A stretch of 37,662 nt of DNA from an uncultured Paracoccaceae bacterium (GCA_947489445.1 CANLDN010000019.1:1-37662), one strand, 5' to 3'. Positions 1 to 9,417 are shown, counted from the stretch's first letter. Notes: generated from the letters alone by a model not told the origin. A program made the numbers and translations.

Positions 1-60
1 TGACCGCAACCCAATCAACAGAAAGAAACAGGAACGGATTCTACACCTAAACGGCCCGGA

Positions 61-582
61 TCAAGGGGCTGGGTCAAGTGATTTCGTGTTTTGGTCGTAT
101 TGCTCCTCCGGGGCACAAGCCATTGAAATTACAGAAGTATAGTTTCGAAAACTAACTGTTGGTTCGAGGCCCAGACCGTCGCCATAAGCGACCGCGTGTC
201 GCTTCAGTTCTTTAACCGAGACACTCTTCGAGAAGGCATCATCAAGTTCTGCTTTTCCGAGGGTACTCTTCACCTCCCCAGCCGCGATTACTCCCTCGAC
301 GGGATAGTAGGTTGCATCGGGCGAGCCATTGATGCTGAAGACCGGGCAGATTTTTTCAAATACGACGATATCTTGTTGCTTGCTTACGCCACCATAAGAA
401 TCGATCACTATTCCACTACCAACTCCAATCCCGTCTGGCATCAAATTTTCAAGCTGGACGCGAGCCGGATGTTCTTTGGACGACCCCACAAGGCCCGGCG
501 TGCCTGCGCTGGCAGAAAACGCAAACTCCTGCGTCAGACGCTTTGCAATGTGCGCCATATATTCTGAGCTGTTAAACGACAT
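61..582 (-). CDS. DUF6602-like protein, PD-(D/E)XK-like fold
   Basis: A 173-residue protein resembling the DUF6602 family, recalled from its pattern and not searched. The Gly-rich stretch GIGVGSGIVIDSYGG is followed by QDIVVF, then a Pro-rich strand and GEVKSTL. The Asp of QDI and the E-x-K of GEVKS are spaced like a PD-(D/E)XK nuclease core, so a nuclease-like role is plausible but not shown. The start at 582 is chosen because GAGG lies five bases upstream and the residues before it look non-coding; the open frame extends to 684. It is shorter than I recall for the family, so the C-terminus may be truncated. Its neighbours are pseudogenes of nuclease and transposase type. It has no visible link to the secretion genes. 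Confidence 0.6.
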   Translation of the reverse strand: MSFNSSEYMAHIAKRLTQEFAFSASAGTPGLVGSSKEHPARVQLENLMPDGIGVGSGIVIDSYGGVSKQQDIVVFEKICPVFSINGSPDATYYPVEGVIAAGEVKSTLGKAELDDAFSKSVSVKELKRHAVAYGDGLGLEPTVSFRNYTSVISMACAPEEQYDQNTKSLDPAP

Positions 583-946
583 GCTGTCCTCACTTCCAAA
601 ACCCTGATGAAAACTGCAATGCAGGGTTTTCCATTTAGGGACAAGGCAATGCATGGTTGGTCTTATATCACGCCTGCTAGACACAAGCGTCTGGTGTGTA
701 TTTCTTTAGCGGAGCCACGGTTGTGAACCTAAGCAGTCTTTGACATAAAAGCGGCGAAAGGCGGCTTCGTCCCGCTGACCGGCCAAACCGCAGCAAAATC
801 CAATGACCGCTTCGGGCTGGAAGCAGTCGTCCGAAAATCGCTGCAACCAACATAGCGCTCCGGCATTTGTCCAAAGCGTCAATTCGCTTTTTTGCTCGGA
901 TTGAGCTGGAGACTGAGCGGAAAACATAAGACCCTCGGAACTACTT
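583..946. other. Non-coding stretch with one dispersed-repeat copy
   Basis: No convincing gene is seen on either strand. The short frames here lack ribosome binding sites and protein-like composition. The middle carries one copy of a dispersed repeat that recurs near 8466 and 8980. Confidence 0.5.
766..840. repeat. Dispersed intergenic repeat, copy A
   Basis: This copy has GTCCCGCTGACCGGCCA followed by ATGACCGCTTCGGGCTG. The first block is nearly matched at 8980 and the second is identical at about 8489. From memory, similar GC-rich intergenic repeats are frequent in Rhodobacteraceae genomes, which supports the taxon guess. Confidence 0.5.
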
Positions 947-1490
947 TTGTCTTGCTCGCAGCCGGCGCAGCGTTTCTTTATCTTCCCCCAAAATTCCCCC
1001 GCGGTGATTGGTGCCGAAGGCGAACGACGCGTCAATGCAACGCTTGGCCAAAACATAGATGATCAGGACTACATCCTTCTCGAAGACCTTACTTTATCCA
1101 CGTACCGCGGCACTACACGGGTCGATCACATCGTCTTATCGCGCTTCGGCGTCTTTGCGATCGAAACTAAGAATATGTCAGGTGGGATTTGGAAGCGAAA
1201 ACCAAGCGCATTGGACGCAGGTCATACGACGCCACAAATCTCGGTTTCAGAACTCACAGCGCTAGAACTACTATCACGTAACGGTCGTTCGAGACTTGCT
1301 TGGCATCAGGCTGGATCAACTGGAAAGCTTTGTCGCATTCGTTGGCTCAGCAGAGCCAGAAAAGGAAATGCCTCCCAAAGTGTTTTGGAACAGACAAGCT
1401 CTTCTTCACAAAATCACTTTTCAAAAAGCACGTTGAGTTCACCGAAAATGAGGTCCACGACTTTGCCCGCAAGCTGCAACGTAGCGCTTT
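946..1490 (+). pseudogene. NERD-domain (nuclease-related) protein, broken
   Basis: NERD motifs are readable but scattered over three frames. A hydrophobic N-terminus (FVLLAAGAAFLYLPP) is in the frame of 946. GAEGERRVNATL, TRVDHIVLSRFGVFAIETKN and SGG are in the frame of 947. GSENQAHWTQVIRR and, after an in-frame TAG at 1263-1265, LDQLESFVAFVGSAEPEKEM are in the frame of 1059. FTENEVHDFARKLQ is in the frame of 1300. This needs at least three frameshifts plus one nonsense codon, so it is a decayed gene and not a sequencing slip. NERD domains occur in proteins linked to DNA processing. The 3' end runs into an IS66 remnant. Confidence 0.75.
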
Positions 1491-1690
1491 GGACGCCAAC
1501 ATAGGCCGGAAAACTGGATGTTTGCAGGATCGGAGGGGGGCGGCAAAGCCATGACGATCGCCTCGCCCTCATTGAAACGGCAAAGCAGCACGACGTCGAT
1601 CCCCAGGCTTGGCTCACAAGGGTTCTCGCCCATATCGCCGAGCACAAGATCACACGACGCGACGTGCTCCTCACCTGGCGTTACGCTGCA
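1490..1690 (+). mobile_element. IS66-family transposase (TnpC) C-terminal remnant
   Basis: The fragment reads NIGRK, then WMFAGSEGGGKAMTIA, then LALIETAKQHDVDPQAWLTR and HKITRRDVLLTWRYAA followed by a stop. This is the characteristic C-terminal end of IS66-family TnpC transposases. The pieces lie in successive frames: about one A is missing in the run before TGG at 1515, and there is another shift near 1560. It is therefore inactive. No TnpA or TnpB and no terminal inverted repeats were found in the window. Confidence 0.8.
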
Positions 1691-1747
1691 TGAGCAGCGT
1701 AACAGGCCATGCCCAAGATCAATAGGTCGGGTTCAACGGACGGGCAC

Positions 1748-1989
1748 AAAAGTCTGCACGCAGCCCGAGAGAGAGGTGTGAGACTTGGACGCCGCCCGAA
1801 ACTCACCGAGAAATAGGTCCGCGCAGCATCTGACCAACTCGCGACGACAGGCTGCAAGGACATTGCCTCCCGCCTTGGTATCGCCCGCATCACCCTGCAG
1901 CACAGCTTTCGGCGTTTGAGATTGGCTTACGCGCCAGAAGACTCGCGGCAGTCTGAACGCACCTCACAAGCTCGGTGCACACCAAATTA
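1748..1989 (+). pseudogene. Serine recombinase/resolvase C-terminal remnant
   Basis: The frame reads LHAARERGVRLGRRPKLTEK, then TAG at 1814-1816, then GCKDIASRLGIARITLQ. Charged 'ARxRG..LGRRP.LT' followed by a helix-turn-helix is typical of the C-terminal end of Tn3-type resolvases and invertases. The catalytic N-terminal domain is absent and the in-frame stop interrupts what remains. With the adjacent IS66 tail it marks an old mobile-element scar. Confidence 0.6.
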
Positions 1990-2250
1990 GCTATGAGTGG
2001 TCATTTACCCAACACTTTCAATAAGCTTCTGCTTGGACGTGCTGGCCTTCGCATTCTTGAAAGCGATTGATCTTATTCCTGATCGAGACAACTAGCAACG
2101 TTGAACCAAATCGCTACCGTCTTGCATCCTCAAAGCTGTCCTCAACGGTGATTGGTAGAAAGGCATCAGTTACCCATTGCCCCGGAACCGGATAGCTTGC
2201 AGCCTAGGCCAAGATGCATCCGTCGATCGGACAAAACACCCTTGGTTAGC

Positions 2251-5200
2251 TCAGGCTGCCTTCTGGTTTTCTTGCTGATCTACTTGAACTGGCGCAGCTT
2301 TCATCCATACCTCAATGACGGGCCTGCCTTTGGGATCTTTCTTGATGGTGCCGTCAGGGTTACGTACGTAGTCTTTTTTGACAACCTGCATCTCGTAGCC
2401 TGGGGGCAACGTTATTTCATCAAGTCCAGTATTCATGCTGAACGGCATGGTGAAGGGTGCATCACTTGTGTCAATGTGCATGATCACCGGCCCATCGAAT
2501 GTCGAATCCACGTCTTCACCCCATGACATGGATGTCATGCTGCCTGATACACGCCCGCCCGACACGGTGTCGCCAGGCTCAAGCCCGTCATAATTGGCGT
2601 ATTCGGCATCCGAGACACGCTGCAGACCACGAACGGTCGTCGGATTGCCGGTCACAGGGTCCGTTGTGAAGGTCCGTGTTCCCGTGGCTTGGTTGGTCCA
2701 AAGGGTTTCGCCCCGCTTGCCGGCGAAGACATCTTTGACCCCATCGCCAGTGCTTTCTGCTGGTTCGTTGAGCTTATCCAGCGCTGTATCAAGAACATGA
2801 GCGAAAACGCCCACGCCATTGTCGTAGTCACCATTGCTCGCCCGCGGGTTAAGCGCCATATAGGCCCAGGTTGGTTGGGTTTGGCCGGGCACGCTAAAGA
2901 CTTTCGCATTACTGGAATACATGGTCCATGCCGCCTTTTCCTCTGGATTCAGGCTATTCCAGACTTCGCGAATTGTTTGCTTTTCCTCCGTCGTCAAATC
3001 CATGTTCCCCAGATTTCGCTCAAGAATAGCGTCCCCAAGCAGCGCGTAGGCTTTGGCGAAATCGCCCTCGTCAAAGGCCTTTTGGATCTCGCTTGTGTCC
3101 TTACCCGGCAATTGATCCGCAAGCATTGCGCCAAAGACCTGACTATTGGTCATGACCTTCCGCGTCCTTTTTCCGTTTTCGATGACGACAACGGTTTGCG
3201 TACCTTGTGGGTTGATCATCTGGCCGATCTGCTCATTGAATTCTGCGATTGCCGCGTCGCTTCCAGGAGGATGGGTCGTGAACTCGGCGGTATCAGGATG
3301 ATCCAGCGGGTCGGAATAAGTCTTGCCCGCCGCAAACGACGCGTAACCATGACGCGGATCATATGTTGGCCAGTAGTTTTGCGGCGACGAAGGCGAGACA
3401 CCCAGCGGCTGCAAACCTGGAACTGGTGCAGAGCTGCGGACGGTCTGCCCTTGTGTGGCGAGGTTGGTCGCTGAAAACAGGGACCGGCCCGCCAGTCTGA
3501 TCACGTCTGCGGCCGTTTTGTAACGGCCGCCCCCGCCGGGCAACCCACCCTTGTGGCTGATTGTCCAGACCACTTCACCATCATCGGTCGTGCCAGTTGT
3601 AACGCGCATTTGATGGTTGATGGTTCCGTCCGGGTTCACCGCAAAATGGGTGATTGCGCCGTCATCGCCGACTATGGTGACCACGCGTTGCCGCGTTGCC
3701 CGCGTCGTGCCGTCGGGCAAGGTCTCAACGGCGTCAACAAAGGCAACTTCGGTGCCGTCACGCAATGTGTCTGTGGGAACACCGGCATAGATGTAGCCTC
3801 CGTTTCCATCTGTGGCGACCGGAACGGCTTGTGTCGGGCTGGGTGCGCCTGCGCCGTCGCCATTATCGATTTGGGGTGGTATGCTGGCCGCATGACGCTG
3901 ATATTCAGCCTTCGCGGTAAAACCTGCTCCCCACGCTGTCCGCAGATTTTTGCGATAAGTCTCGGGCAGCCGCGAGTAAACCTCGTTCAGGGCATCGGGT
4001 GACATCAGCTTCATCGCAGGGCCGATAAGTCGCGCATCAACGCTGGGCAGGACCTGCGCGAGCGTGGCAGGTGGCATCTGTTCCATAATATCCGCAGCGG
4101 CCTGAGGATCGCGTTGCGCAATGTCGGAGATGATATGCGCGGCTTTGCCCGGACCGGACTTCGCAAGCGTCGTCAGTTCGTTGGCCGAAACGGCTGGATT
4201 GCCGTCGGCAACCAGTCGATCAGCGGTTTGCGAAACCGTTTCATCCGGGGCTGGGCCTTGTTGATGCGCGGGCTCGCCCGCTGCTTGCCATGCAGCGTGG
4301 ATCTTGGCCTTCGCGGTTGGATCAAGATGTGCTTGGATCTTTTGGTTGTCCTCTGGCGACATCTGCATCAGGATTTCCATCGCCGCCTCTGGATTGTTCA
4401 TCGCAATGACGTTCAGCAATTGGGCTGCTGCGGCAGGGTCGTCTTTGGCCAGTTCGGTCAATTTTTCCGCTGCATCATCCCTGGGCATTTTGACAAGCCG
4501 CGCAGCGTTGATGTTGAGCTGATGTTCCGGCGACGTCCCCGGTGGCATCGTGAAGCTTAGCAACAGGTTTAAAGCGGCTTCTGTAAGCGAGCCGCCGGCA
4601 GGAGTTGGTGGGTGTGCGCCATAGATTTCGGTGTTAGCGCCTTGCATGTACGCACCGGTTTCCACGGGGTCGGCTGCGCCACCGTTGGCGGCAACAACCG
4701 TCATTTGAGCCGTCTGATGAACGCGCGCTCTCGTGGTAAATCGCGTCATGGGCTGAAACAGGCGCTGTGATTTGTATTCTTGCTGCTGGGTCGTTAGGCC
4801 TCTTTGACCTTGCCCCGCATGGCTGTCTGGTAATTGGTCCAGTTCGGCCAGGATGAGACCCGCATTGCCGGGATTCATGGCCGCCAGGATTTTGGCCGCA
4901 ACCAACAGCCCATCGTCGGTCTCCATCATGGTGTTGACGATTTCGGCCACTTCCTGAGGAGGCTGAGTGGCCAGCGCATTCGCCGCGGCCTGCGGTTCCA
5001 TGTGCGTCAATACTGCAGTCGCGTCGTTATAACCCATCGAATTCAGGATCTCGCCGGCTTCCTCCGGGGGAAGGTTGTTGAGAGCGCCTGCCACCTCTTC
5101 CGCGGAACTGACGCCGCTCGGAACTGGCACCCCGTTGCCGCCGTTGACTTGTGCGTTCAGGTTTTGAAGGGCGGCTGTTTCGGTGTCAGTTTTGGCGTGC

Positions 5201-7254
5201 TGCGAGACGTTGACCGTCTCGCCATTCGCTGTCTGCGCGGTGATTTGATAAACAACCGAACCGTCCGGCAATCTGACGGGTTCGACACCGGTCACCTGAG
5301 CCGGCGCGCCGTCTACTGTGACAACTGGCGCAGCGTATGTCTCGGCAGCTTGGCCGTCGACGGTTTCAGCGAACTGATGTTCGCGCGGCATCCACACCTC
5401 GACCTTGCTGCCACCAGGCCCCGTCACCGCAGATGCTTTGCTCAAGTTCGGGCCCGGTTGGTTTTCTTCAAGAAGGGCTCCAAACGCTTGATAGTCTTGC
5501 AAATACCGGTCTTGCTTGCCGCTCTCATCGATCGTGATACTGATCGGCTCTGACGGATCTATGGTTGTTCCATGATCGTGGAAAGTCCAGGTCACCGTTC
5601 CAACGCCGTTGATATGACGGACCATTTGACCGCTTTGGATGGGGATTTGATCGTTTTGGAGCAAGGTCGGCGTAGAACCCGGGAGACCGTTAGGAAGGGT
5701 TGTTTGACCAGAAAAATGCGGTGCTACGTAAACCCCAAGTGGTTTGCCGTTTTCCTCATTCGAAGCGCTGGCCGCGAAAAGACTCGAAGAGCCTGTTGTG
5801 CCAAAAAAAGACCTAACATCAAGCGCAAGCCTATCGCTCTTGCCAGGCTCGATGTCTGGCACTTTACGTGCGCCCGTCGGCTCGCGATGCGCTGAGAACC
5901 CGATGATGCTGTCATCCGAACTATCGGATTGCTTTCGCTTTAGGGCGCCTCGACCAAAGGCCTGAGTTAGACCGTCGGCATTGATCCGTTTGCCGTCAGA
6001 TCCTTCGGTGGCGAAGTTTCCCACGATCACGTCACGGTGGCCATTCTTGCTGTCTAGCGGCTTTTTGTCGCCAAGAACGGTGTCAGTCGCAGCATCCAAT
6101 TCGGGCGCTTCCATGCCATTGGTCTGATACCACAGGATCGACTCGCGCGACGAGGTGGTGTCGCCATCCGGCTTGTTCTTATGAGACTCGATGGCTGCAT
6201 GCCGGATCATCGCATGAGACAATGTGTCGTTGGAAGCATTACCAAGAGAGCTTCCGATATTTTCCCAGCCTTCACCGGACCTGTAGTAGAGCGCACCGTC
6301 GCTGACCATTTGACCGACACCGGTGTATTCATAGCCCGGGCTTGTCGATTTTAGACTGTTGGCGCCCGAGGTCGGTATGACGTAGACGCCAAACCGGTCG
6401 TCATAGGTACCGTAGATCTGCATGAAGCGATCGACCTTCTCGTCTGGCACGTCATCGCCACCCAAGGCAGCCTTGAGCTCGTTTCTGTCCAGACCATCAC
6501 CATTGGTGTCAAAGCTCTCAACATAGCCCTGTTGACCCGCCGCTGTATTCAGATCGTATACCTTGCCATCGGCGCCGGTCCGCAGGTTGTCGCCATTTGC
6601 CACAAGATCGGCATCTGCCTTCGCCGTCACAACTTCACCGTTTGAGATCACCGTTGTTTCGTCTGACGCCTGGTCGACAAACAGGTTCGGGTTGTCGTCT
6701 GGCGAAACAGCCGTTCCATTGGCGACGCTGCTGACGCGGGCACCCGCATCACCATCGGCAACTGTGATACCAAGTTGTGCAGCGCGATCTGCCACGGCCT
6801 CGCCTTGTTCTTCATCCGATGTCTGTTGCAGTTGCTTGCCACGCAGATTGCCTGAAATCAGCACGCGCCCCTGTTCGCCGTCGCCTCCACTGACAAAAGC
6901 CCCGCGTACACCTGACGGAAGCCGGTCGGCACCGGGTCCGTTCGCGGGCCCGGCTTCAACGAAATCCGGATCAATTGTCCCATCCAGCATCTCTTGGCGA
7001 AGCTGCGCCAGCGCTTGATTCTCGGCAGGTGTGCGTTCTTCGGCGGTTTTGCCGGTTAGAGCAAAGGCAAAATCCTCAAACATTGCGTCGCTCTTTGCGA
7101 TGGCGGCATATCTACTCTTGGATTTTGCTTCTGCCGCGTCCAGCCGCGGCGAAGATCCCGTTCGTTTAGGCTTGATCTTGACCGATTTGAAACCAAGCTC
7201 GCTAGCTTCAGTTGCTGTAGTTCTTGTGGCATTTGGTCCTTCGATCGCCGACAT
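2251..7254 (-). CDS. Giant 1667-residue protein with helical repeats, putative T3SS substrate
   Basis: I do not recognise this protein as a whole. The start at 7254 has GGAG seven bases upstream (7262-7265); an ATG at 7299 would add 15 residues and lacks that site. Visible parts: a Ser/Thr/Arg-rich N-terminus without Sec signal; a Gly/Asp-rich region; an EF-hand-like loop DTNGDGLDRNEL near residues 246-257, one residue shorter than canonical; and Pro/Gly-rich beta-type segments. Three alpha-helical regions (about 705-800, 913-988 and 1020-1108) repeat phrases such as NLPPEEAGEILNSMG and DPQAAADIMEQMPP. These recall the helical N domain of MgtE. The rest is low in Cys and rich in Asn, Asp and Thr. 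Size, lack of membrane segments and position next to a T3SS suggest a secreted effector or structural substrate. That is inference only. Confidence 0.75.
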   Translation of the reverse strand: MSAIEGPNATRTTATEASELGFKSVKIKPKRTGSSPRLDAAEAKSKSRYAAIAKSDAMFEDFAFALTGKTAEERTPAENQALAQLRQEMLDGTIDPDFVEAGPANGPGADRLPSGVRGAFVSGGDGEQGRVLISGNLRGKQLQQTSDEEQGEAVADRAAQLGITVADGDAGARVSSVANGTAVSPDDNPNLFVDQASDETTVISNGEVVTAKADADLVANGDNLRTGADGKVYDLNTAAGQQGYVESFDTNGDGLDRNELKAALGGDDVPDEKVDRFMQIYGTYDDRFGVYVIPTSGANSLKSTSPGYEYTGVGQMVSDGALYYRSGEGWENIGSSLGNASNDTLSHAMIRHAAIESHKNKPDGDTTSSRESILWYQTNGMEAPELDAATDTVLGDKKPLDSKNGHRDVIVGNFATEGSDGKRINADGLTQAFGRGALKRKQSDSSDDSIIGFSAHREPTGARKVPDIEPGKSDRLALDVRSFFGTTGSSSLFAASASNEENGKPLGVYVAPHFSGQTTLPNGLPGSTPTLLQNDQIPIQSGQMVRHINGVGTVTWTFHDHGTTIDPSEPISITIDESGKQDRYLQDYQAFGALLEENQPGPNLSKASAVTGPGGSKVEVWMPREHQFAETVDGQAAETYAAPVVTVDGAPAQVTGVEPVRLPDGSVVYQITAQTANGETVNVSQHAKTDTETAALQNLNAQVNGGNGVPVPSGVSSAEEVAGALNNLPPEEAGEILNSMGYNDATAVLTHMEPQAAANALATQPPQEVAEIVNTMMETDDGLLVAAKILAAMNPGNAGLILAELDQLPDSHAGQGQRGLTTQQQEYKSQRLFQPMTRFTTRARVHQTAQMTVVAANGGAADPVETGAYMQGANTEIYGAHPPTPAGGSLTEAALNLLLSFTMPPGTSPEHQLNINAARLVKMPRDDAAEKLTELAKDDPAAAAQLLNVIAMNNPEAAMEILMQMSPEDNQKIQAHLDPTAKAKIHAAWQAAGEPAHQQGPAPDETVSQTADRLVADGNPAVSANELTTLAKSGPGKAAHIISDIAQRDPQAAADIMEQMPPATLAQVLPSVDARLIGPAMKLMSPDALNEVYSRLPETYRKNLRTAWGAGFTAKAEYQRHAASIPPQIDNGDGAGAPSPTQAVPVATDGNGGYIYAGVPTDTLRDGTEVAFVDAVETLPDGTTRATRQRVVTIVGDDGAITHFAVNPDGTINHQMRVTTGTTDDGEVVWTISHKGGLPGGGGRYKTAADVIRLAGRSLFSATNLATQGQTVRSSAPVPGLQPLGVSPSSPQNYWPTYDPRHGYASFAAGKTYSDPLDHPDTAEFTTHPPGSDAAIAEFNEQIGQMINPQGTQTVVVIENGKRTRKVMTNSQVFGAMLADQLPGKDTSEIQKAFDEGDFAKAYALLGDAILERNLGNMDLTTEEKQTIREVWNSLNPEEKAAWTMYSSNAKVFSVPGQTQPTWAYMALNPRASNGDYDNGVGVFAHVLDTALDKLNEPAESTGDGVKDVFAGKRGETLWTNQATGTRTFTTDPVTGNPTTVRGLQRVSDAEYANYDGLEPGDTVSGGRVSGSMTSMSWGEDVDSTFDGPVIMHIDTSDAPFTMPFSMNTGLDEITLPPGYEMQVVKKDYVRNPDGTIKKDPKGRPVIEVWMKAAPVQVDQQENQKAA

Positions 7255-7596
7255 TTTCAGACTCCAAGAAATGGTGATGGTGAACCAAATGCTAGTCAAT
7301 ACAAAGAAACGTTCATTAAGCTTGTCTACTTGGAAGTCTAAGTAGAGACCTCCCGACTGCCCTTTACCCAGCCCACCGATCCAGCCCGCTTGGGTTTGAG
7401 TTCGTTGTTAAGCGGGATGCAACGGGTCCGAGACCCTTTTCAAGATCGTACGCCATCGTCTGGGCGCTGACGTTCCGCTGAACGGCCAGCGCTGTCCAAA
7501 ATCGAATGTCTAGTTTGGGCTGGCACCGGTCAGCCGAACAAAAACGTCAAATTTCGGCAGTAAGTCCGAACCGTCGCCTTGCTAAGGCAAAACTGT
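7255..7596. other. Upstream region of the 1667-residue gene
   Basis: No convincing gene is seen. The region lies between the giant minus-strand gene and the HNH-like gene, so it should hold the promoter of the giant gene. I see no -35/-10 pair or palindrome clear enough to call. A minus-strand open stretch around 7365-7510 has no start or recognisable product. Confidence 0.4.
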
Positions 7597-8304
7597 TTAG
7601 TCATCCTTGGGTGTCTCTGGGTGAAAGTGCCAGCTACCCTGCGTGGTTTTTCGCCAAATACCGCCACTCACACCAGGCTTGGTTTCCCCGGTGTACTCAG
7701 TGGCCAACTGAGGGTTACCAGCAGGTTTTCTTAGCAAAGCAAACTTCGGGTCCTCTTCCACGTGGACTACCTTGGGAAGAGGCTCTGTAACTGCCTTGGG
7801 AAGAGGCTCTTGTACTCTTTGTCGCCATGATACTGGTTTGGGTTTCTGTGCGACCTTTGCTGCAATCTCGGCCAATCGTCTTTCAGCTATTTCCCGTTGG
7901 GCAACGCCGATCTGTTCAACGTCCACTAGTTCAGACAAAAGTGCCCTACGACGGTTTCCTAGGTTGTCCCGCTTGGTGGTGATACGGAGATTAATCGGTC
8001 GGTTGTCAGACGGATTGTGGTTGATGTGGTCAATGTCGCACTCCCTTGGCGCCCACTTCCCCAGTGTAACTGCCGCTATGAAGCGATGCGATAGAATGCG
8101 CTTGCCCGGGTACTGAAACTGAAGGTAGGGACGTCCCTCCCGACTCTCACTGCCGTTGGGTACCTCACCTACAACCTTACCACTCAGGTAATCGAAGTCG
8201 GTTGAGCTTATCAGTTCCCCCAGAGGCGGATAGGGCACCTCATGGGAATACTCCGTGGCGTAATTCGTCGCAAGCAACTGTTTGACGTATTCAAGGTCCT
8301 TCAT
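7597..8304 (-). CDS. HNH endonuclease-like protein (HNH_3 type)
   Basis: The protein has the HNH_3 signature around residues 86-115: a strand with LSHRFIAAVTLGKW, then CDIDHINHNPSDNRPINLR and a downstream NR. The Asp-His and Asn-His pairs fit the metal-binding and catalytic positions of phage-type HNH nucleases, which cut DNA. A charged, Ala-rich helix follows, then a linker with the 8-residue unit EPLPK repeated twice. The C-terminus (GIWRKTTQGSWHFHPETP) has no known match to me. The ATG at 8304 is the preferred start, though no strong Shine-Dalgarno is visible; a TTG at 8409 preceded by a G-run would add 35 residues. It may be a prophage or homing leftover and has no evident role in secretion. 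Confidence 0.65.
   Translation of the reverse strand: MKDLEYVKQLLATNYATEYSHEVPYPPLGELISSTDFDYLSGKVVGEVPNGSESREGRPYLQFQYPGKRILSHRFIAAVTLGKWAPRECDIDHINHNPSDNRPINLRITTKRDNLGNRRRALLSELVDVEQIGVAQREIAERRLAEIAAKVAQKPKPVSWRQRVQEPLPKAVTEPLPKVVHVEEDPKFALLRKPAGNPQLATEYTGETKPGVSGGIWRKTTQGSWHFHPETPKDD
7771..7810. repeat. Short tandem direct repeat inside the HNH-like gene
   Basis: CTTGGGAAGAGGCTCT occurs at 7771-7786 and again at 7795-7810, a 24-base period. It encodes a repeated eight-residue linker unit on the minus strand and looks like a recent in-frame duplication. Confidence 0.8.
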
Positions 8305-8465
8305 CCCATTCGAGTTGGTAGTCTCACAGGTCTGTTTCAAGATCAGCGCTTGATCGCAGAGCAATGCTCTATTTTGCCGGAAAACTATCGGAGTATCGCA
8401 AGGTATCAAGACACAAGCCCCCCAAAGCCACCATTCAGTTTTCTAGGTTGAATAGCCGCCATGTC

Positions 8466-8520
8466 TGGTGGCCGTCCCAACCCGACGGTCAAATCCGATG
8501 ACCGCTTCGGGCTGAACGTT
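8466..8520. repeat. Dispersed intergenic repeat, copy B
   Basis: This copy includes ATGACCGCTTCGGGCTG, identical over 17 bases to copy A, and a diverged upstream arm. It has no coding potential. Confidence 0.45.
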
Positions 8521-8979
8521 ACCCTTGGGCTGCCAGTCGGGTGCAAGACGGTCATTTCTTTGCTGGATTTTGAGGGACCGCGCGTCAGCATGTAACTCTG
8601 GCGCAAAACCTGTAGTTTTGAAAGACAAATCCGTTTCGCCCGGAAATGTCGGCATATCGCTCATTCCGGTTTCTACTGCAGCATTTATCGTCATGGATTT
8701 GTGCCTATGAGTTTGTTTTCCTCCTCAGCATCATAATGATCCAGCTTACGACAATATGACCGTCTTTATGTGGATTGGGTCGTCCGGTAATGGGATGTAC
8801 CGCAAGCATTGCATCTGATCCCCGTTTTGGATCTTCGGGCATCAACAGCCAAGCCTATATTGGTTGTGCGCCCGTACGGGAGCGAAATTTGGCGCACTTC
8901 CGGCTCGACCTGCGAAAATCCAGGGTCTCCTTCGGGCCGAGGATCAGTCATTGCTCACAGCGAACCGAACGGCAGTAAA

Positions 8980-9055
8980 GTCCCGCTGGCCGGCCAGTCC
9001 CGCCCAGAAGCGGAATGTCCGGTTCGGGCCGACCGCGGTCCTCGTCGCAGTGGGA
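8980..9055. repeat. Dispersed intergenic repeat, copy C
   Basis: This copy starts GTCCCGCTGGCCGGCCA, one mismatch from copy A over 17 bases, and continues through a diverged arm containing GGTTCGGGCCGACC. It belongs to the same family as copies A and B. Confidence 0.45.
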
Positions 9056-9167
9056 AACCTATTGAATCCCGCTCAGCATCAGAGGTCGGCGATGTACTCA
9101 TGCTGTTGATTGCCTGCAGCGCCTTGAATGGCGGCGCTGGCCACTGGATCAGAAAGTGTCCCTTTTG

Positions 9168-9417
9168 CTATTTCAGATTCAACATGAATTCTTCGATCCC
9201 ACCAGGTCGCGCCTTTATATCTGTCACAAGCTCTTTCAATTCCTCAATTGCATCTTCATCCAAGCTGACTATGATAGTTGATCCATCTGATTCCGATGTT
9301 CTCACTTCACCAGTTAAGAAGTTGTTGGGATTGAGTAAGCACGTCCCATTGCCTCGACTGGCTATCTCTAGACTCGATCAGTTGTGTAATGGTGTCTGTT
9401 ATTTCTGAACGGTTCAC
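9168..9417 (-). pseudogene. Small gene with apparent frameshift, function unknown
   Basis: The C-terminal frame reads NPNNFLTGEVRTSES, then STIIVSLDEDAIEELKELVT and GGIEEFMLNLK before a TAG at 9168. It looks like genuine coding sequence, amphipathic and acidic, but has no start codon. A GTG at 9417 in another frame gives NRSEITDTITQLIESR and would join it with one frameshift near 9370. The product would be about 80 residues. I recognise no family. It may be a remnant, or the start may lie elsewhere. Confidence 0.35.

Larger units (their letters stand above)
8305..9167. other. Largely non-coding stretch with two dispersed-repeat copies
   Basis: No gene can be supported here. Open frames on both strands are short or compositionally odd. 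The region contains repeat copies B and C, which explain the QPEAVIGF-like peptide seen in spurious minus-strand frames both here and near 800. It resembles a patchwork of old intergenic repeats. Confidence 0.5.

Noticed and set aside
2689..3474. Long plus-strand frame of 261 codons opposite the 1667-residue gene
   Set aside because: It is an antisense shadow of a coherent minus-strand gene with a good ribosome binding site. The plus-strand product is Cys/Arg/Trp-rich and has no recognisable domain.
4834..5553. Plus-strand frame of 239 codons
   Set aside because: It is also antisense to the 1667-residue gene, and its composition (many His, Arg, Gln) is typical of a shadow frame.
8809..9408. 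Plus-strand frame of 199 codons
   Set aside because: It runs through dispersed repeat copy C and then opposite the more protein-like minus-strand frame at 9168-9417. No family resemblance.
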